A stretch of 64,000 nt of DNA, from contig DBVW01000021.1 in NCBI GenBank assembly GCA_002308495.1, positions 26,351-90,350 on the forward strand. The letters run 5' to 3'. The notes under the pieces are model-generated. The model saw only the letters and a list, made by a program, of their open reading frames with translations. It was not told the origin of the DNA and did not search any database. Numbering within the stretch: the stretch's first letter is position 1; the number at the start of each line of letters is the position of its first letter. A program made the position numbers and the translations under genes. Positions 36,109-45,613 of the stretch are shown here, piece after piece. The DNA comes from Alphaproteobacteria bacterium UBA1254 (GTDB lineage Bacteria; Pseudomonadota; Alphaproteobacteria; RF32; CAG-239).

Positions 36109-36143
36109 CCCAATAAATAATTAATAAAAAGAGGTTTTTTACT

Positions 36144-37088
36144 ATGAAATACGCTTTTGTATTTCCCGGGCAAGGCTCTCAACAAGTCGGTATGGGGCTT
36201 GATTTGTATCAAAACTTCAAAGCGGCCAAAGATGTTTTTGATGAAGTTGATGATGCCTTAAATCAAAATCTTTTCAAATTAATGACCGAAGGTCCGGCAA
36301 ACGAACTGACCTTAACATCAAACGCCCAACCTGCCATTATGGCTGTTTCCATGGCTGTTATTAAAGTGCTCGAAAAAGAATTTTCGGTTGATTTAAAATC
36401 AAAATTATCTTACCTCGCGGGGCATTCTTTAGGCGAATATACCGCAGCCTGCACATCAGGCGTTTTTTCTTTATCTGATACGGCAAAGCTTTTACGCAAA
36501 CGCGGTGATGCAATGCAAAAAGCTGTTCCTATCGGCGTCGGCGGCATGGTTGCCGTTTTAGGTTTATCTCATCACGACACAGATGCTTTAATCGAAGCCT
36601 GCATTGAGCCGAACACAATCTGCGTTGCCGCAAACGACAATGCCGAAGGCCAGGTTGTTCTTTCGGGACACCTGTCCGTTCTTGAAAAGATTATTGAAAC
36701 AGCGCCCGAATTCGGTGCCAAAAAAGCCGTCATGCTGCCGGTGAGCGCGCCGTTTCACAGTCCTCTGATGAAACCTGCCGAAATCCTCATGGCAAAAGCG
36801 CTTGAAAAGATTGAAAGTTTTGAACCTCAAATTCCGCTTATTTCAAACTTCACCGCCGAAATTTCATCTTCAAAAGACGAAATCATCAAAAATCTGATAA
36901 AACAAATCACGGGCCGTGTTCGTTGGCGTGAAACAACAGATTTTTTAAATGAAAACGGCATCACCGATATCATTGAAATCGGCCCTTCAAACGTTCTTTC
37001 GAACATGATTAAACGTTCATATAAAGACATTTTCACCGCTTCAATCGGCACACCGAGCCAAATTGAAGAATTGGTCAACAACCTATAA
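36144..37088 (+). CDS. fabD: malonyl-CoA:ACP transacylase
   Basis: This 314-residue enzyme loads malonyl groups on acyl carrier protein for fatty acid synthesis. FPGQGSQ lies at residues 7-13, the nucleophile Ser95 in GHSLGEYTA, and the catalytic His in SAPFHSPLM near residue 203. It is followed after 16 bases by fabG, with acpP and fabF, frequent partners, absent downstream. Confidence 0.97.
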   Translation: MKYAFVFPGQGSQQVGMGLDLYQNFKAAKDVFDEVDDALNQNLFKLMTEGPANELTLTSNAQPAIMAVSMAVIKVLEKEFSVDLKSKLSYLAGHSLGEYTAACTSGVFSLSDTAKLLRKRGDAMQKAVPIGVGGMVAVLGLSHHDTDALIEACIEPNTICVAANDNAEGQVVLSGHLSVLEKIIETAPEFGAKKAVMLPVSAPFHSPLMKPAEILMAKALEKIESFEPQIPLISNFTAEISSSKDEIIKNLIKQITGRVRWRETTDFLNENGITDIIEIGPSNVLSNMIKRSYKDIFTASIGTPSQIEELVNNL

Positions 37089-37104
37089 ACGAAAGGAAAA
37101 ACTT

Positions 37105-37842
37105 ATGTTTCAATTAAACGACAAAGTAGCATTAATCACCGGCGCCTCGGGCGGCTTGGGCGATAAAATTGCACGCACACTTCATGCGCAAGGTGCCAAA
37201 CTTGCCTTAACGGATATGCGTCCCGAAGGTATGGAAAAACTCAAAAATGAATTGGGCGAAAATGTTAAATGCTTTGTTGCGAACCTTTCAAACGCGGATG
37301 AAATCAAAAATCTCGTTACCGATGTCGAAAAAGAATTCGGCCGGATTGATATTTTAATCAACAACGCCGGCTTAACAAGAGACAATTTGTTTATGCGTAT
37401 GTCTGATGAAGAATGGCAACTTGTTTTAGACGTTAACCTAACCGCCGGTTTCAAACTTGCCAAAGCGGCCGTTCGCGGCATGATGAAACGTCGTTTCGGA
37501 CGCATCATCGGCATTGCTTCCGTTGTCGGTGTCATGGGCAACGCCGGACAAGCCAACTATGCCGCCTCAAAAGCCGGTATGATTGCTATGAACAAGTGCC
37601 TTGCCCAAGAGGTCGGTTCACGAAACGTTACAGTTAACTCTATTGCTCCGGGCTTTATCCGCACGCCGATGACAGATGTTTTGCCTGATGATGTTAAAGC
37701 CAATTTGCTTTCAAAAATCCCTGAAGCCCGCCTCGGCGAAGCACAGGATATTGCAAACGTTGTGGCTTTCTTAGCCTCTGATGAAGCGGCCTACATCACC
37801 GGTCAGACAATCCACGTCAACGGCGGCATGGCAATGATTTAA
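37105..37842 (+). CDS. fabG: 3-oxoacyl-ACP reductase
   Basis: The start is ATG 37105 after AAAGGA; the longer reading begins inside fabD. The 245-residue short-chain dehydrogenase has the NADPH site TGASGGLG (about residues 12-19) and INNAGLTRD. The catalytic Ser lies in IASVVGVMGN, with Tyr and Lys in YAASKAG. PGFIRTPMTD and the C-terminal GQTIHVNGGMAM are the family ending. It reduces beta-ketoacyl-ACP in fatty acid elongation, working with FabD. Confidence 0.96.
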   Translation: MFQLNDKVALITGASGGLGDKIARTLHAQGAKLALTDMRPEGMEKLKNELGENVKCFVANLSNADEIKNLVTDVEKEFGRIDILINNAGLTRDNLFMRMSDEEWQLVLDVNLTAGFKLAKAAVRGMMKRRFGRIIGIASVVGVMGNAGQANYAASKAGMIAMNKCLAQEVGSRNVTVNSIAPGFIRTPMTDVLPDDVKANLLSKIPEARLGEAQDIANVVAFLASDEAAYITGQTIHVNGGMAMI

Positions 37843-37872
37843 AAAAACACGACAATCTTTTTTCAACTCATA

Positions 37873-37902
37873 AAAAATTCGGAAATTTTTCCGAATTTTT
37901 TT
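37873..37902 (+). terminator. terminator after fabG
   Basis: AAAAATTCGGAA (37873-37884) pairs with TTCCGAATTTTT (37889-37900) around a 4-base loop and is followed by more T. AT-rich but perfect; the A-tract makes it potentially bidirectional. Confidence 0.8.
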
Positions 37903-37965
37903 AATGTTTTTAAACCATTCAATCTTATATTAAAGCCAATAATTGTTATTATAAGGATTAAACCA

Positions 37966-40431
37966 TTGACAAAGCAATCAAAATCAAAGATTAACGAACT
38001 GGATAAAGCTCGTCTTAAACTCTCTATTGAGCACTATATCAAATATTTTATCGGCAAACGCCCGGTCGAACTCACAAAGGAAGAAACGCTCCAGGCAATT
38101 TCGCTTGCCGTTCGTGAATTTGCGCTTGATAACATGTATCGCACGATTTCCCGCTACAATGAAGTCGGCTCAAAACGCGTTTATTACCTCTCAATTGAAT
38201 ATCTGCTCGGAAAATCGCTTGAAAACAACCTTCACAACCTTGATTTGTTCAAGCTTATTCAAGAAATCAAAATTAAAGGAATGCCGAATCTTTCCATGAC
38301 GGATATTTATGATGCGGAATATGACCCGGCTCTGGGCAACGGCGGTTTAGGAAGATTAGCGGCCTGTTACCTTGATTCGATGGCGTCCTTAGGTATTGCC
38401 GGCTTCGGCTACGGCATCAACTACCAATTCGGTTTGTTCAAACAAAAATTTGAAAACGGCTGGCAAATCGAACAAACGGATACATGGCTTTGCGAAGAGT
38501 CCCCGTGGCAATTCCCGCGTCATGACCGCAGAGTAACCATTCCGATTAACGGCCGTGTTGAAAGTTATCAATCGGCCGGCGGACGAACTTATTTTGCTTG
38601 GGTAGACACGAACACGATTTACGGTGTCCCGTATGATTTTCCGATTGTCGGTTACAACGGCAAAGCCGTCAACTATCTGCGTCTTTTCTCCGCAAAAACA
38701 GACGACCAGTTAAACATCAAAATTTTCAATGAAGGCGGTTATATGGAAGCCGTCAAAGATAAGATCCAAACCGAAACGGTTTCAAAAGTTCTTTATCCGG
38801 CCGACAACATTGAACCCGGCAAACATCTGCGTCTTTTACAGCAATATTTCTTCGTTTCCTGTGCCGTTCAAGACATTATCCGCCGTTTTCTTGAAAAGAG
38901 CGACAACTTCAAAAAAATGCCCGAATATGTCTGCATTCAGTTAAACGACACACACCCGGCACTGGCCATTGTTGAAATGATGCGTCTCTTGATGGACCAA
39001 TACGGGCTTGAGTGGGATGATGCTTGGGCAATCACAACCAAAATTTTTGCCTACACCAACCACACTCTGCTTCCCGAAGCGCTTGAAAAATGGCCGACAC
39101 GCATTTTAGGAAAGATGCTCCCGCGCCACTTGCAAATTATCTATGAAATCAACAGACGTTTCATGCAATTTGCCCGCGAAAAATTCGGCAACAACAGCGC
39201 CAAACTTGAAAAAGTCAGCATTGTTTCCGGTGAAGGTGACAATCAGGTTATCCGCATGGCAAATCTCTCGATTGTCGGTTCGTTTTCCGTCAACGGTGTC
39301 GCCAAATTACACACCGAACTGATTAAAACAACTCTGGTGCCCGAATTTTACGAACTTTACGAGAAAAAATTCATTAACATCACAAACGGCATCACCCCGC
39401 GTCGTTGGCTTTTGCACGCGAACACTCAGCTTTCCGATTTAATCTCTTCTAAAATCGGCAAGAGTTGGATCACAAACCTCGAAGACCTCAAAAAACTGGA
39501 GCCGTTTGCAAAAGATAAAAAATTCGTTCAAAAATTTGAAGAAATCAAAAAAAGCAACAAAGAGCGCCTTGCTTTTGAAATTTTCAAGACAACCGGCGAA
39601 GTTGTTGATGCAAACAGCATTTACATTATCCACGCTAAACGCATTCATGAATACAAGCGTCAGCTTTTATCCATCTTGCAGGTGATCGGCGATTATTTCT
39701 CAATTATTTACGACAACATTCGCCCGAATGTTAAAAAGACTTACATTTTTGCGGGCAAAGCAGCGCCTTCATATTCTTATGCAAAGCTGATTATCAAATT
39801 AATCAACAACGTTGCCGATGTGGTTAATCACGATCCGCGCGTCGAGGGTATGCTCAAAGTCGTCTTCATGCCTGATTATAAAGTCTCGCTTGCTGAAAAA
39901 TTAATGCCGGCGGCCGATATCAGCCTCCAAGTTTCGACAGCGGGCTTTGAAGCTTCCGGAACCGGCAACATGAAATTTGCCTTAAACGGTGCCTTAACCG
40001 TTGGAACTTATGACGGTGCAAATATTGAAATCAGGGAAAAAGTCGGTGCCGAAAACTTTTATCTGTTCGGCTTAAAAGATGACCAAATCCGCGCGATGCG
40101 TCCGACTTACAATTCACGCGAACTCTACGAAAAATCGGAATATATCAAGCGAATTGTTTCATCACTCAATTCGAACATATTCTGCCAAAGAGATCATGCC
40201 TTTTTGTTCAAACCGATATACGACAACCTCTTAAACAATGACTTTTTCTTCGTTTTAGCCGATTTGGAAGACTTTAACAAAACGATTCACAAGGCTCAAG
40301 ATGATTACTTAAAGCCGGAAGTTTGGTTCAAAAAAGCGATTTTAAATGTTGCGCGCATCGGCTACTTCTCATCTGACCGCGCCATTATGGAATATGCTAA
40401 AAAGATTTGGCATATTAAACCCGTGGAATAA
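37966..40431 (+). CDS. glgP: glycogen/starch phosphorylase
   Basis: The start is TTG 37966, nine bases after AAGGA. The 821-residue PLP enzyme releases glucose-1-phosphate from alpha-1,4-glucans. Visible family segments are LGNGGLGRLAACYLDS, QLNDTHPALAI, NGITPRRW, IHEYKRQLL and the PLP-Lys site EASGTGNMKFALNGAL. The full length matches bacterial GlgP. It stands alone, without other glycogen genes nearby, which suggests glucan reserves or scavenging. Confidence 0.97.
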   Translation: MTKQSKSKINELDKARLKLSIEHYIKYFIGKRPVELTKEETLQAISLAVREFALDNMYRTISRYNEVGSKRVYYLSIEYLLGKSLENNLHNLDLFKLIQEIKIKGMPNLSMTDIYDAEYDPALGNGGLGRLAACYLDSMASLGIAGFGYGINYQFGLFKQKFENGWQIEQTDTWLCEESPWQFPRHDRRVTIPINGRVESYQSAGGRTYFAWVDTNTIYGVPYDFPIVGYNGKAVNYLRLFSAKTDDQLNIKIFNEGGYMEAVKDKIQTETVSKVLYPADNIEPGKHLRLLQQYFFVSCAVQDIIRRFLEKSDNFKKMPEYVCIQLNDTHPALAIVEMMRLLMDQYGLEWDDAWAITTKIFAYTNHTLLPEALEKWPTRILGKMLPRHLQIIYEINRRFMQFAREKFGNNSAKLEKVSIVSGEGDNQVIRMANLSIVGSFSVNGVAKLHTELIKTTLVPEFYELYEKKFINITNGITPRRWLLHANTQLSDLISSKIGKSWITNLEDLKKLEPFAKDKKFVQKFEEIKKSNKERLAFEIFKTTGEVVDANSIYIIHAKRIHEYKRQLLSILQVIGDYFSIIYDNIRPNVKKTYIFAGKAAPSYSYAKLIIKLINNVADVVNHDPRVEGMLKVVFMPDYKVSLAEKLMPAADISLQVSTAGFEASGTGNMKFALNGALTVGTYDGANIEIREKVGAENFYLFGLKDDQIRAMRPTYNSRELYEKSEYIKRIVSSLNSNIFCQRDHAFLFKPIYDNLLNNDFFFVLADLEDFNKTIHKAQDDYLKPEVWFKKAILNVARIGYFSSDRAIMEYAKKIWHIKPVE

Positions 40432-40452
40432 CTTAAATTTTTTCTTTCAACG

Positions 40453-40488
40453 GCGTCTGTTGCCTCAATGACGACAGGCGCTTTTCTT
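40453..40488 (+). terminator. terminator after glgP
   Basis: GCGTCTGT (40453-40460) pairs with ACAGGCGC (40474-40481), with one G-T pair and a 13-base loop, followed by TTTTCTTTTT. Confidence 0.7.
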
Positions 40489-40580
40489 TTTATTCCTGTC
40501 AATTAAAAAAGTTTTTAAATTGCAATAAAATTTTTTTGCATATATAGTCAAACATATTAAAAAATAAGGAGTTTTTTTCT

Positions 40581-41225
40581 ATGAGCTATACATCTGTTTT
40601 TGTTCTTTGGGCAATCATCGGTTATTTTTTCGGATCGATTCCTTTCGGTCTCGTCTTAACACGTTTGGCAGGCTATGGTGATATCCGAAAAATCGGTTCG
40701 GGCAACATCGGCGCCACCAATGTTTTGCGCACAGGCAACAAAACACTTGCTCTTTTAACGGTTATTCTTGATGCTTTCAAAGCCGGTTTTGCTGCTTATT
40801 TGGCCTATCATCTGGTCTCAACGGATGAATATTACTTTATGAATAACGGCACCTCGGTCAACGTTCTTGCCTCGCTCTTTGCGGGAACGGCGGGTATCTT
40901 GGGACACATGTTTCCGGTTTGGCTTAAATTCAAAGGCGGAAAAGGTATTTCCTCCGCACTCGGTCTACTTTTGGTAACTTTCTGGCAAATCGGTCTTATT
41001 GCTTTAGGTGTTTGGCTTTTAATGGCTTTTATTTTCCGCTATTCGTCTCTTTCGGCTCTGACAGCTGCCGTCGTTGTTCCTTTTGCGACTTTCCTGCTGG
41101 CCCCTCCCGTTTATCTTTATTTCTACAGTTTTATCGTTCTTTTGGTTATTTTTAAACACCGCGCAAACATCAAAAGGTTGCTCACGGGAGAAGAAAGCAA
41201 AATAACATTCAAAAAGAAAGCTTAA
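40581..41225 (+). CDS. plsY: acyl-phosphate glycerol-3-phosphate acyltransferase
   Basis: A 214-residue inner-membrane enzyme that acylates glycerol-3-phosphate as the first step of phospholipid synthesis. About five hydrophobic helices are visible. The three catalytic loops appear as FGSIPFGLVLTRLAG, GSGNIGATNVLR and FKGGKGISSALG. AAGGAG precedes the start. The plsY-dprA-topA order is common in Alphaproteobacteria. Confidence 0.96.
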   Translation: MSYTSVFVLWAIIGYFFGSIPFGLVLTRLAGYGDIRKIGSGNIGATNVLRTGNKTLALLTVILDAFKAGFAAYLAYHLVSTDEYYFMNNGTSVNVLASLFAGTAGILGHMFPVWLKFKGGKGISSALGLLLVTFWQIGLIALGVWLLMAFIFRYSSLSALTAAVVVPFATFLLAPPVYLYFYSFIVLLVIFKHRANIKRLLTGEESKITFKKKA

Positions 41226-41228
41226 ATA

Positions 41229-42365
41229 TTGGAAACATCTGCACTTCTTGACTATATTCAATTTATTTTAACCGATGGTATCGGACCTGTTTCGTTTCGC
41301 AAATATATTGACAATTACGGCTCCGTTTCTGAAAGTTTAAAGCAGCTTTCCTTAAAGAAAAATCTTTTTCCGCGCAAATCAGCTGAAGAAGAGCTTCAAA
41401 AAGCCCAAAAACAAAACATCAAAATCCTGACTTTTGAAGATGCGGACTATCCCGCTCTTTTAAAACAGCTCAATGATGCGCCGCCGATTTTATACGCCAA
41501 AGGCAATCTTGATTTGCTGAATTATCCGGCAACCCTGGCCATAGTCGGTTCGCGCAATGCGTCTGTAGCAGGGCGAAAAATTGCCTCACGTATCGCCTAC
41601 GACCTAACAAACAATGATGTTTTGGTTGTTTCCGGTATGGCGCGCGGTATCGATTCGGCAGCGCACAAAGGCGCCTTATATGCCAAAAACGAACAGGCGC
41701 CGACCGTTGCTGTTTTAGGAACCGGTGTTGATATCTGCTATCCCGAAGAAAATCAAGAATTATACGAACAAATTGCCTCACAGGGTGTTATCATTTCCGA
41801 ATTTCCGCTCGGCACTGCGGCAAACGTCTCAAATTTTCCGCGCCGAAACCGCATTGTTTCGGCATTAAGCATGGGGGTTTTGGTTGTTGAAGCCTCGTTA
41901 AATTCCGGCTCGCTGATTACGGCGCGTTTAGCACTTGAACAAGGCAAAGACATTTTTGCCGTCCCGGGTTCCCCGTTTGAAAACAAATCTGCCGGATGCA
42001 ACAAACTCATTAAAGAAGGCGCTCTTTTAACGGAAAATGCCGATGATATTTTACAAACATTAGCGCTCACTCAAAACCGAACGTTAAAAACACATCAAAA
42101 CGCAACGTTAAAATCAAAACCTCTTGACTTTGAAAAAAAACAAGTCAATATTGTGCCGAAACAAAAAAGCTCGGCGGACAGCAATAAAATTTTGCAAATC
42201 ATCGGTGCGGCAGGTATTGAACAAGACGACTTAATACGCCATTTAAAGATGAAAGCAAATGATGTTATGGTCATCATTACCGAGCTTGAGCTTGAAGGGT
42301 TAATAACAAAGCAAAACTCGAGCTTTTTAAGTTTAACAAAAGAAGGTTTAAGGCTAGTAAAATGA
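41229..42365 (+). CDS. dprA: DNA processing protein DprA
   Basis: The start is TTG 41229, three bases after plsY, with only a weak ribosome site. The 378-residue protein has an N-terminal helical domain and a Rossmann-like core with IVGSRNASVAGRKIASRIA, VVSGMARGIDSAAHKGAL and FPRRNRIVSALS. The C-terminal winged helix (about 315-378) is present. DprA protects incoming single-stranded DNA and loads RecA during natural transformation. A type IV pilus locus lies in the same window, but any competence link is conjecture. Confidence 0.95.
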   Translation: METSALLDYIQFILTDGIGPVSFRKYIDNYGSVSESLKQLSLKKNLFPRKSAEEELQKAQKQNIKILTFEDADYPALLKQLNDAPPILYAKGNLDLLNYPATLAIVGSRNASVAGRKIASRIAYDLTNNDVLVVSGMARGIDSAAHKGALYAKNEQAPTVAVLGTGVDICYPEENQELYEQIASQGVIISEFPLGTAANVSNFPRRNRIVSALSMGVLVVEASLNSGSLITARLALEQGKDIFAVPGSPFENKSAGCNKLIKEGALLTENADDILQTLALTQNRTLKTHQNATLKSKPLDFEKKQVNIVPKQKSSADSNKILQIIGAAGIEQDDLIRHLKMKANDVMVIITELELEGLITKQNSSFLSLTKEGLRLVK

Positions 42366-44821
42366 AACTCGTTGTTGTAGAATCACCGGCAAAAGCAAAA
42401 ACAATCAACAAATATCTTGGCTCTGATTACAAAGTTTTAGCAAGTTTCGGCCACATCCGTGACCTCCCTTCAAAAGACGGCTCCGTCAATCCGGATAAAG
42501 ATTTTGACATGCTGTGGGAATTAAGCGCCGGCGGCAAAAAACGCTTAAACGACATCATCACGGCCCTAAAAGATGCCGACACTTTAATTCTCGCATCCGA
42601 CCCTGATAGAGAGGGAGAAGCCATTGCTTGGCACATTTTGGAAGAATTAACGGCGCGCAAAAAAATTCAAGGCAAAAAAATCGAACGTGTTGTTTTCCAC
42701 GAAATCACAAAATCTGCCGTCACGGAAGCAATTAAAAATCCCCGTCAGATAGATGACAATCTCGTTTCCGCCTACATGGCCCGCCGCGCACTTGACTACC
42801 TCGTCGGATTCACATTGTCTCCTGTTTTGTGGCGCAAATTACCGGGCTCAAAATCTGCCGGTCGTGTTCAAAGTGTTGCTCTTCGTTTAATTTGCGATCG
42901 CGAAAATGAAATTGAAAAATTCAAACCTGAAGAATATTGGACGATTGACGTTGATTTACTCACAAAAGAAAAAGCCGTTATTCCGTCTCATTTAATCAAT
43001 CTTGACGGCAAAAAACTCGAAAAATTCGACATCAACACCGAAGCCAAAGCTCTTGAAGCCAAAGCAAAAATTGAAGCTCAAGATTTTCATATATCCTTGG
43101 TTGAGCGTAAAAAAGCAAATCGCTATCCGGCCCCGCCGTTCACAACATCAACCTTACAGCAGGAAGCTGCAAGAAAACTTCGCTTTTCGGCTAAAAAGAC
43201 GATGCAGATTGCTCAAAAGCTTTATGAAGACGGTTATATTACATATATGCGTACCGATGCCGTCAACTTGTCCGATGAAGCCATCAAAGCATGCCGCAGC
43301 GCCATTGAAAAATATTTTGGGGCGCCATATCTCCCGAAAGACCCGAAAATCTATAAAACAAAATCAAAAAATGCGCAGGAAGCTCACGAAGCTATTCGTC
43401 CGTCAGATGTGATGAACACTCCCAAAAAGATGGAAACCAAACTCGATTCGGATGCTCATAAACTTTATGAACTGATTTGGAAACGCACGGTTGCCTGCCA
43501 AATGTCACCGGCTGTTTTAGACCGTGTTACGATAGATTCTCTGTCAAAAGACGAGAAAATTCTGCTGCGTGCCAACGGTCAGGTTATCGCTTTTGACGGC
43601 TTCTTAAAACTTTATCAAGAGTCAAAAGATGACAGCGCCGATGATGAAGACAATCGTATTTTGCCGAATGTTAATGAAGACGAGCAAGTCAAAAAAGGCG
43701 AAATCAAACCCGAACAACACATGACAACACCGCCGCCGCGCTTTACCGAAGCAAGCCTTGTTAAAAAGCTTGAAGAACTCGGCATCGGCCGTCCGTCGAC
43801 ATACGCTTCGATTATTGCCGTTTTGCAGGAAAGGAAGTATGTTAAAGTTGAAAAACTCCGCTTCATTCCTGAAGACAGAGGGCGCATCGTTACCGTCTTT
43901 TTGGAAAACTATTTCAAAAAATACGTCGAATATGACTTCACCGCTCAACTTGAAGAATTTTTGGATGATGTTTCAAACGGGCAGATGGATTGGAAAAAAC
44001 TCCTTTCGGGCTTTTGGGCAAAATTCATTAAAAATGTGGATTCCGTTGCGCCTTTAAAAGTCTCGGACGTTATTGAAAAAATAGATGAAGTCTTGTCTCA
44101 TCACCTTTTCCCCGAAACAAAAGACGGCACTGATCCGCGTCTTTGCCCCGAATGTCATCAAGGTCATTTAAGCGTCAAACTCGGCAAATTCGGTGCCTTT
44201 TTAGGCTGCTCGAATTACCCCGAATGCAAATATACAAAACCCTTAACCGATGTCAAAGACGAAGAAGAACAGGAAAATAACACACCGAAAGAACCTCGTC
44301 CCGAAGACAAACTGCTCGGCACTTATAAAACGCTTAACGTCTATCTAAAAAAAGGCCCATACGGCTTTTATGTTCAATGGGGTGATGACGCAACGGCTTT
44401 AACAGAAAAGCCAAAACGCGTTGCTTTGCCGCGCAGCATCAAACCTGAAGACTTAACTTTTGACCAAGCTCAAACTTTAATTGATCTTCCGAAAGATTTA
44501 GGCGGCGGCATTGAGGTCAATTTGGGAAAATTCGGCCCCTACATCAAACAGGGTACAAAATCCCGCTCATTGACAGGCGATGACACAATTTTCAACATCA
44601 CAAAGAAGCGCGCCGAAGAACTCTTAAAAAATGCAAAAGAAAAGCCAGAGGCAACCGTCTTGGGCAAAAATCCGAAAACAAACGAAGATATCGTTTTAGC
44701 AACGGGGCGTTACGGTCTATATCTTAAATGCGGCAAAACAAATTACGCTATTCCTCAAAAACAGCGCAAACCTGATTTAAGTTTAGAAGAAGCCTTAAAA
44801 ATCATCAACGCAAAAAAATAG
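42362..44821 (+). CDS. topA: DNA topoisomerase I
   Basis: An 819-residue type IA topoisomerase that relaxes negative supercoils. The Toprim domain starts at residue 1 (KLVVVESPAKAKTINKYLG) with DPDREGEAIAWHI near 80. The active-site Tyr is near residue 295 in YITYMRTDAVNLS. A C4 zinc element CPECHQGH then CSNYPEC lies near 600, followed by Lys-rich C-terminal repeats containing GKFGPYIKQG and GRYGLYLK. The start overlaps dprA by four bases (ATGA), showing coupling. Confidence 0.97.
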   Translation: MKLVVVESPAKAKTINKYLGSDYKVLASFGHIRDLPSKDGSVNPDKDFDMLWELSAGGKKRLNDIITALKDADTLILASDPDREGEAIAWHILEELTARKKIQGKKIERVVFHEITKSAVTEAIKNPRQIDDNLVSAYMARRALDYLVGFTLSPVLWRKLPGSKSAGRVQSVALRLICDRENEIEKFKPEEYWTIDVDLLTKEKAVIPSHLINLDGKKLEKFDINTEAKALEAKAKIEAQDFHISLVERKKANRYPAPPFTTSTLQQEAARKLRFSAKKTMQIAQKLYEDGYITYMRTDAVNLSDEAIKACRSAIEKYFGAPYLPKDPKIYKTKSKNAQEAHEAIRPSDVMNTPKKMETKLDSDAHKLYELIWKRTVACQMSPAVLDRVTIDSLSKDEKILLRANGQVIAFDGFLKLYQESKDDSADDEDNRILPNVNEDEQVKKGEIKPEQHMTTPPPRFTEASLVKKLEELGIGRPSTYASIIAVLQERKYVKVEKLRFIPEDRGRIVTVFLENYFKKYVEYDFTAQLEEFLDDVSNGQMDWKKLLSGFWAKFIKNVDSVAPLKVSDVIEKIDEVLSHHLFPETKDGTDPRLCPECHQGHLSVKLGKFGAFLGCSNYPECKYTKPLTDVKDEEEQENNTPKEPRPEDKLLGTYKTLNVYLKKGPYGFYVQWGDDATALTEKPKRVALPRSIKPEDLTFDQAQTLIDLPKDLGGGIEVNLGKFGPYIKQGTKSRSLTGDDTIFNITKKRAEELLKNAKEKPEATVLGKNPKTNEDIVLATGRYGLYLKCGKTNYAIPQKQRKPDLSLEEALKIINAKK

Positions 44822-44841
44822 AGCCTTTCGGCTCTTTTTTT
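44820..44841 (+). terminator. terminator after topA
   Basis: AGAGCC (44820-44824 plus stop overlap) pairs with GGCTCT around a TTTC loop and is followed by seven T. The stem begins inside the topA stop codon. Confidence 0.85.
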
Positions 44842-44939
44842 ATATCCTTTGGAATAAAACTTATGACTAAAGATAATATTGCCTTATTTTTAATTAAATA
44901 TTAGTATATTAGATATTAGAGTATCTTGGTAGGTCTGCA

Positions 44940-45563
44940 ATGAAAAACAAAAAGAAACATACTCTGCTAAAAGAAAATATCGGTCGTTCAATGATTGAAA
45001 TTTTAGGCATTCTTGCCATTATTGCGGCCTTATCGACAGGTGCTTTGGTCAGCTATTCAAGAGCCATGCGCCGCTACCGTTTGAACGAGGTTATTCATCA
45101 AATCGCTTTAATGTCCACAAACATCCGTGCGTTTTACGCAAATGTCGATTCTTACGAAAGTTTTGATGTTGAAACCGCCATAAAATTCAACATGATTTCC
45201 GAAAAAATGTTGGGTCAGGACGAAAATTTGCTCAACCCGTATAAAGGGCGTATTAAAATCACACTTGATCAGGCTGTTCACGACGGTTTACCAAATACCG
45301 CCTTTGTCATTACCTACTATGATTTACCGACCGAAGCCTGCATAATGCTTGCGCAACGCGATTGGGCTTATGATGAAAAAGTCGGTTTGGTCGGCATTGC
45401 TGTCGGCGAAAACGGCGAAGAGCCGAATTATCCGAAACCCTTATCAGAAGTCTTTACGGTCAACAGAATGACAGCTCCGCTGAGCATGACCGAAGCAGCA
45501 GAACATTGCTCCGGCGACGACCCGCTTCGTCCGCGAAGTTCTGTTGCTTGGAAATACTTCTAA
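44940..45563 (+). CDS. type IVb-like prepilin (GRSMIE class), copy 1
   Basis: This 207-residue prepilin has a basic leader of 15 residues ending in Gly15. The mature N-terminus would be RSMIEILGILAIIAALSTG, with the required Glu at position 5 and a hydrophobic helix. The globular part has NPYKGRIKITLDQA, FVITYYDLPTEACIML and a C-terminal Cys in AEHCSGDD, matching the PilS layout with a disulfide pair. Position +1 is Arg rather than the usual Phe or Met. Together with its paralogue at 45614 it is the best candidate substrate of the pilus machine at 5.6-15.9 kb; no prepilin peptidase is in the window. Confidence 0.8.
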   Translation: MKNKKKHTLLKENIGRSMIEILGILAIIAALSTGALVSYSRAMRRYRLNEVIHQIALMSTNIRAFYANVDSYESFDVETAIKFNMISEKMLGQDENLLNPYKGRIKITLDQAVHDGLPNTAFVITYYDLPTEACIMLAQRDWAYDEKVGLVGIAVGENGEEPNYPKPLSEVFTVNRMTAPLSMTEAAEHCSGDDPLRPRSSVAWKYF

Positions 45564-45570
45564 AACCCAC

Positions 45571-45601
45571 AAAAAAAGAGCCCGAAGGCTCTCTTTTTTT
45601 A
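45571..45601. terminator. bidirectional terminator between convergent prepilins
   Basis: AGAGCC (45577-45582) pairs with GGCTCT (45587-45592) around a CGAA loop, flanked by seven A on the left and seven T on the right. It can serve both the rightward prepilin (ends 45563) and the leftward one (ends 45614). Confidence 0.85.
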
Positions 45602-45613
45602 TTTTATATTCCT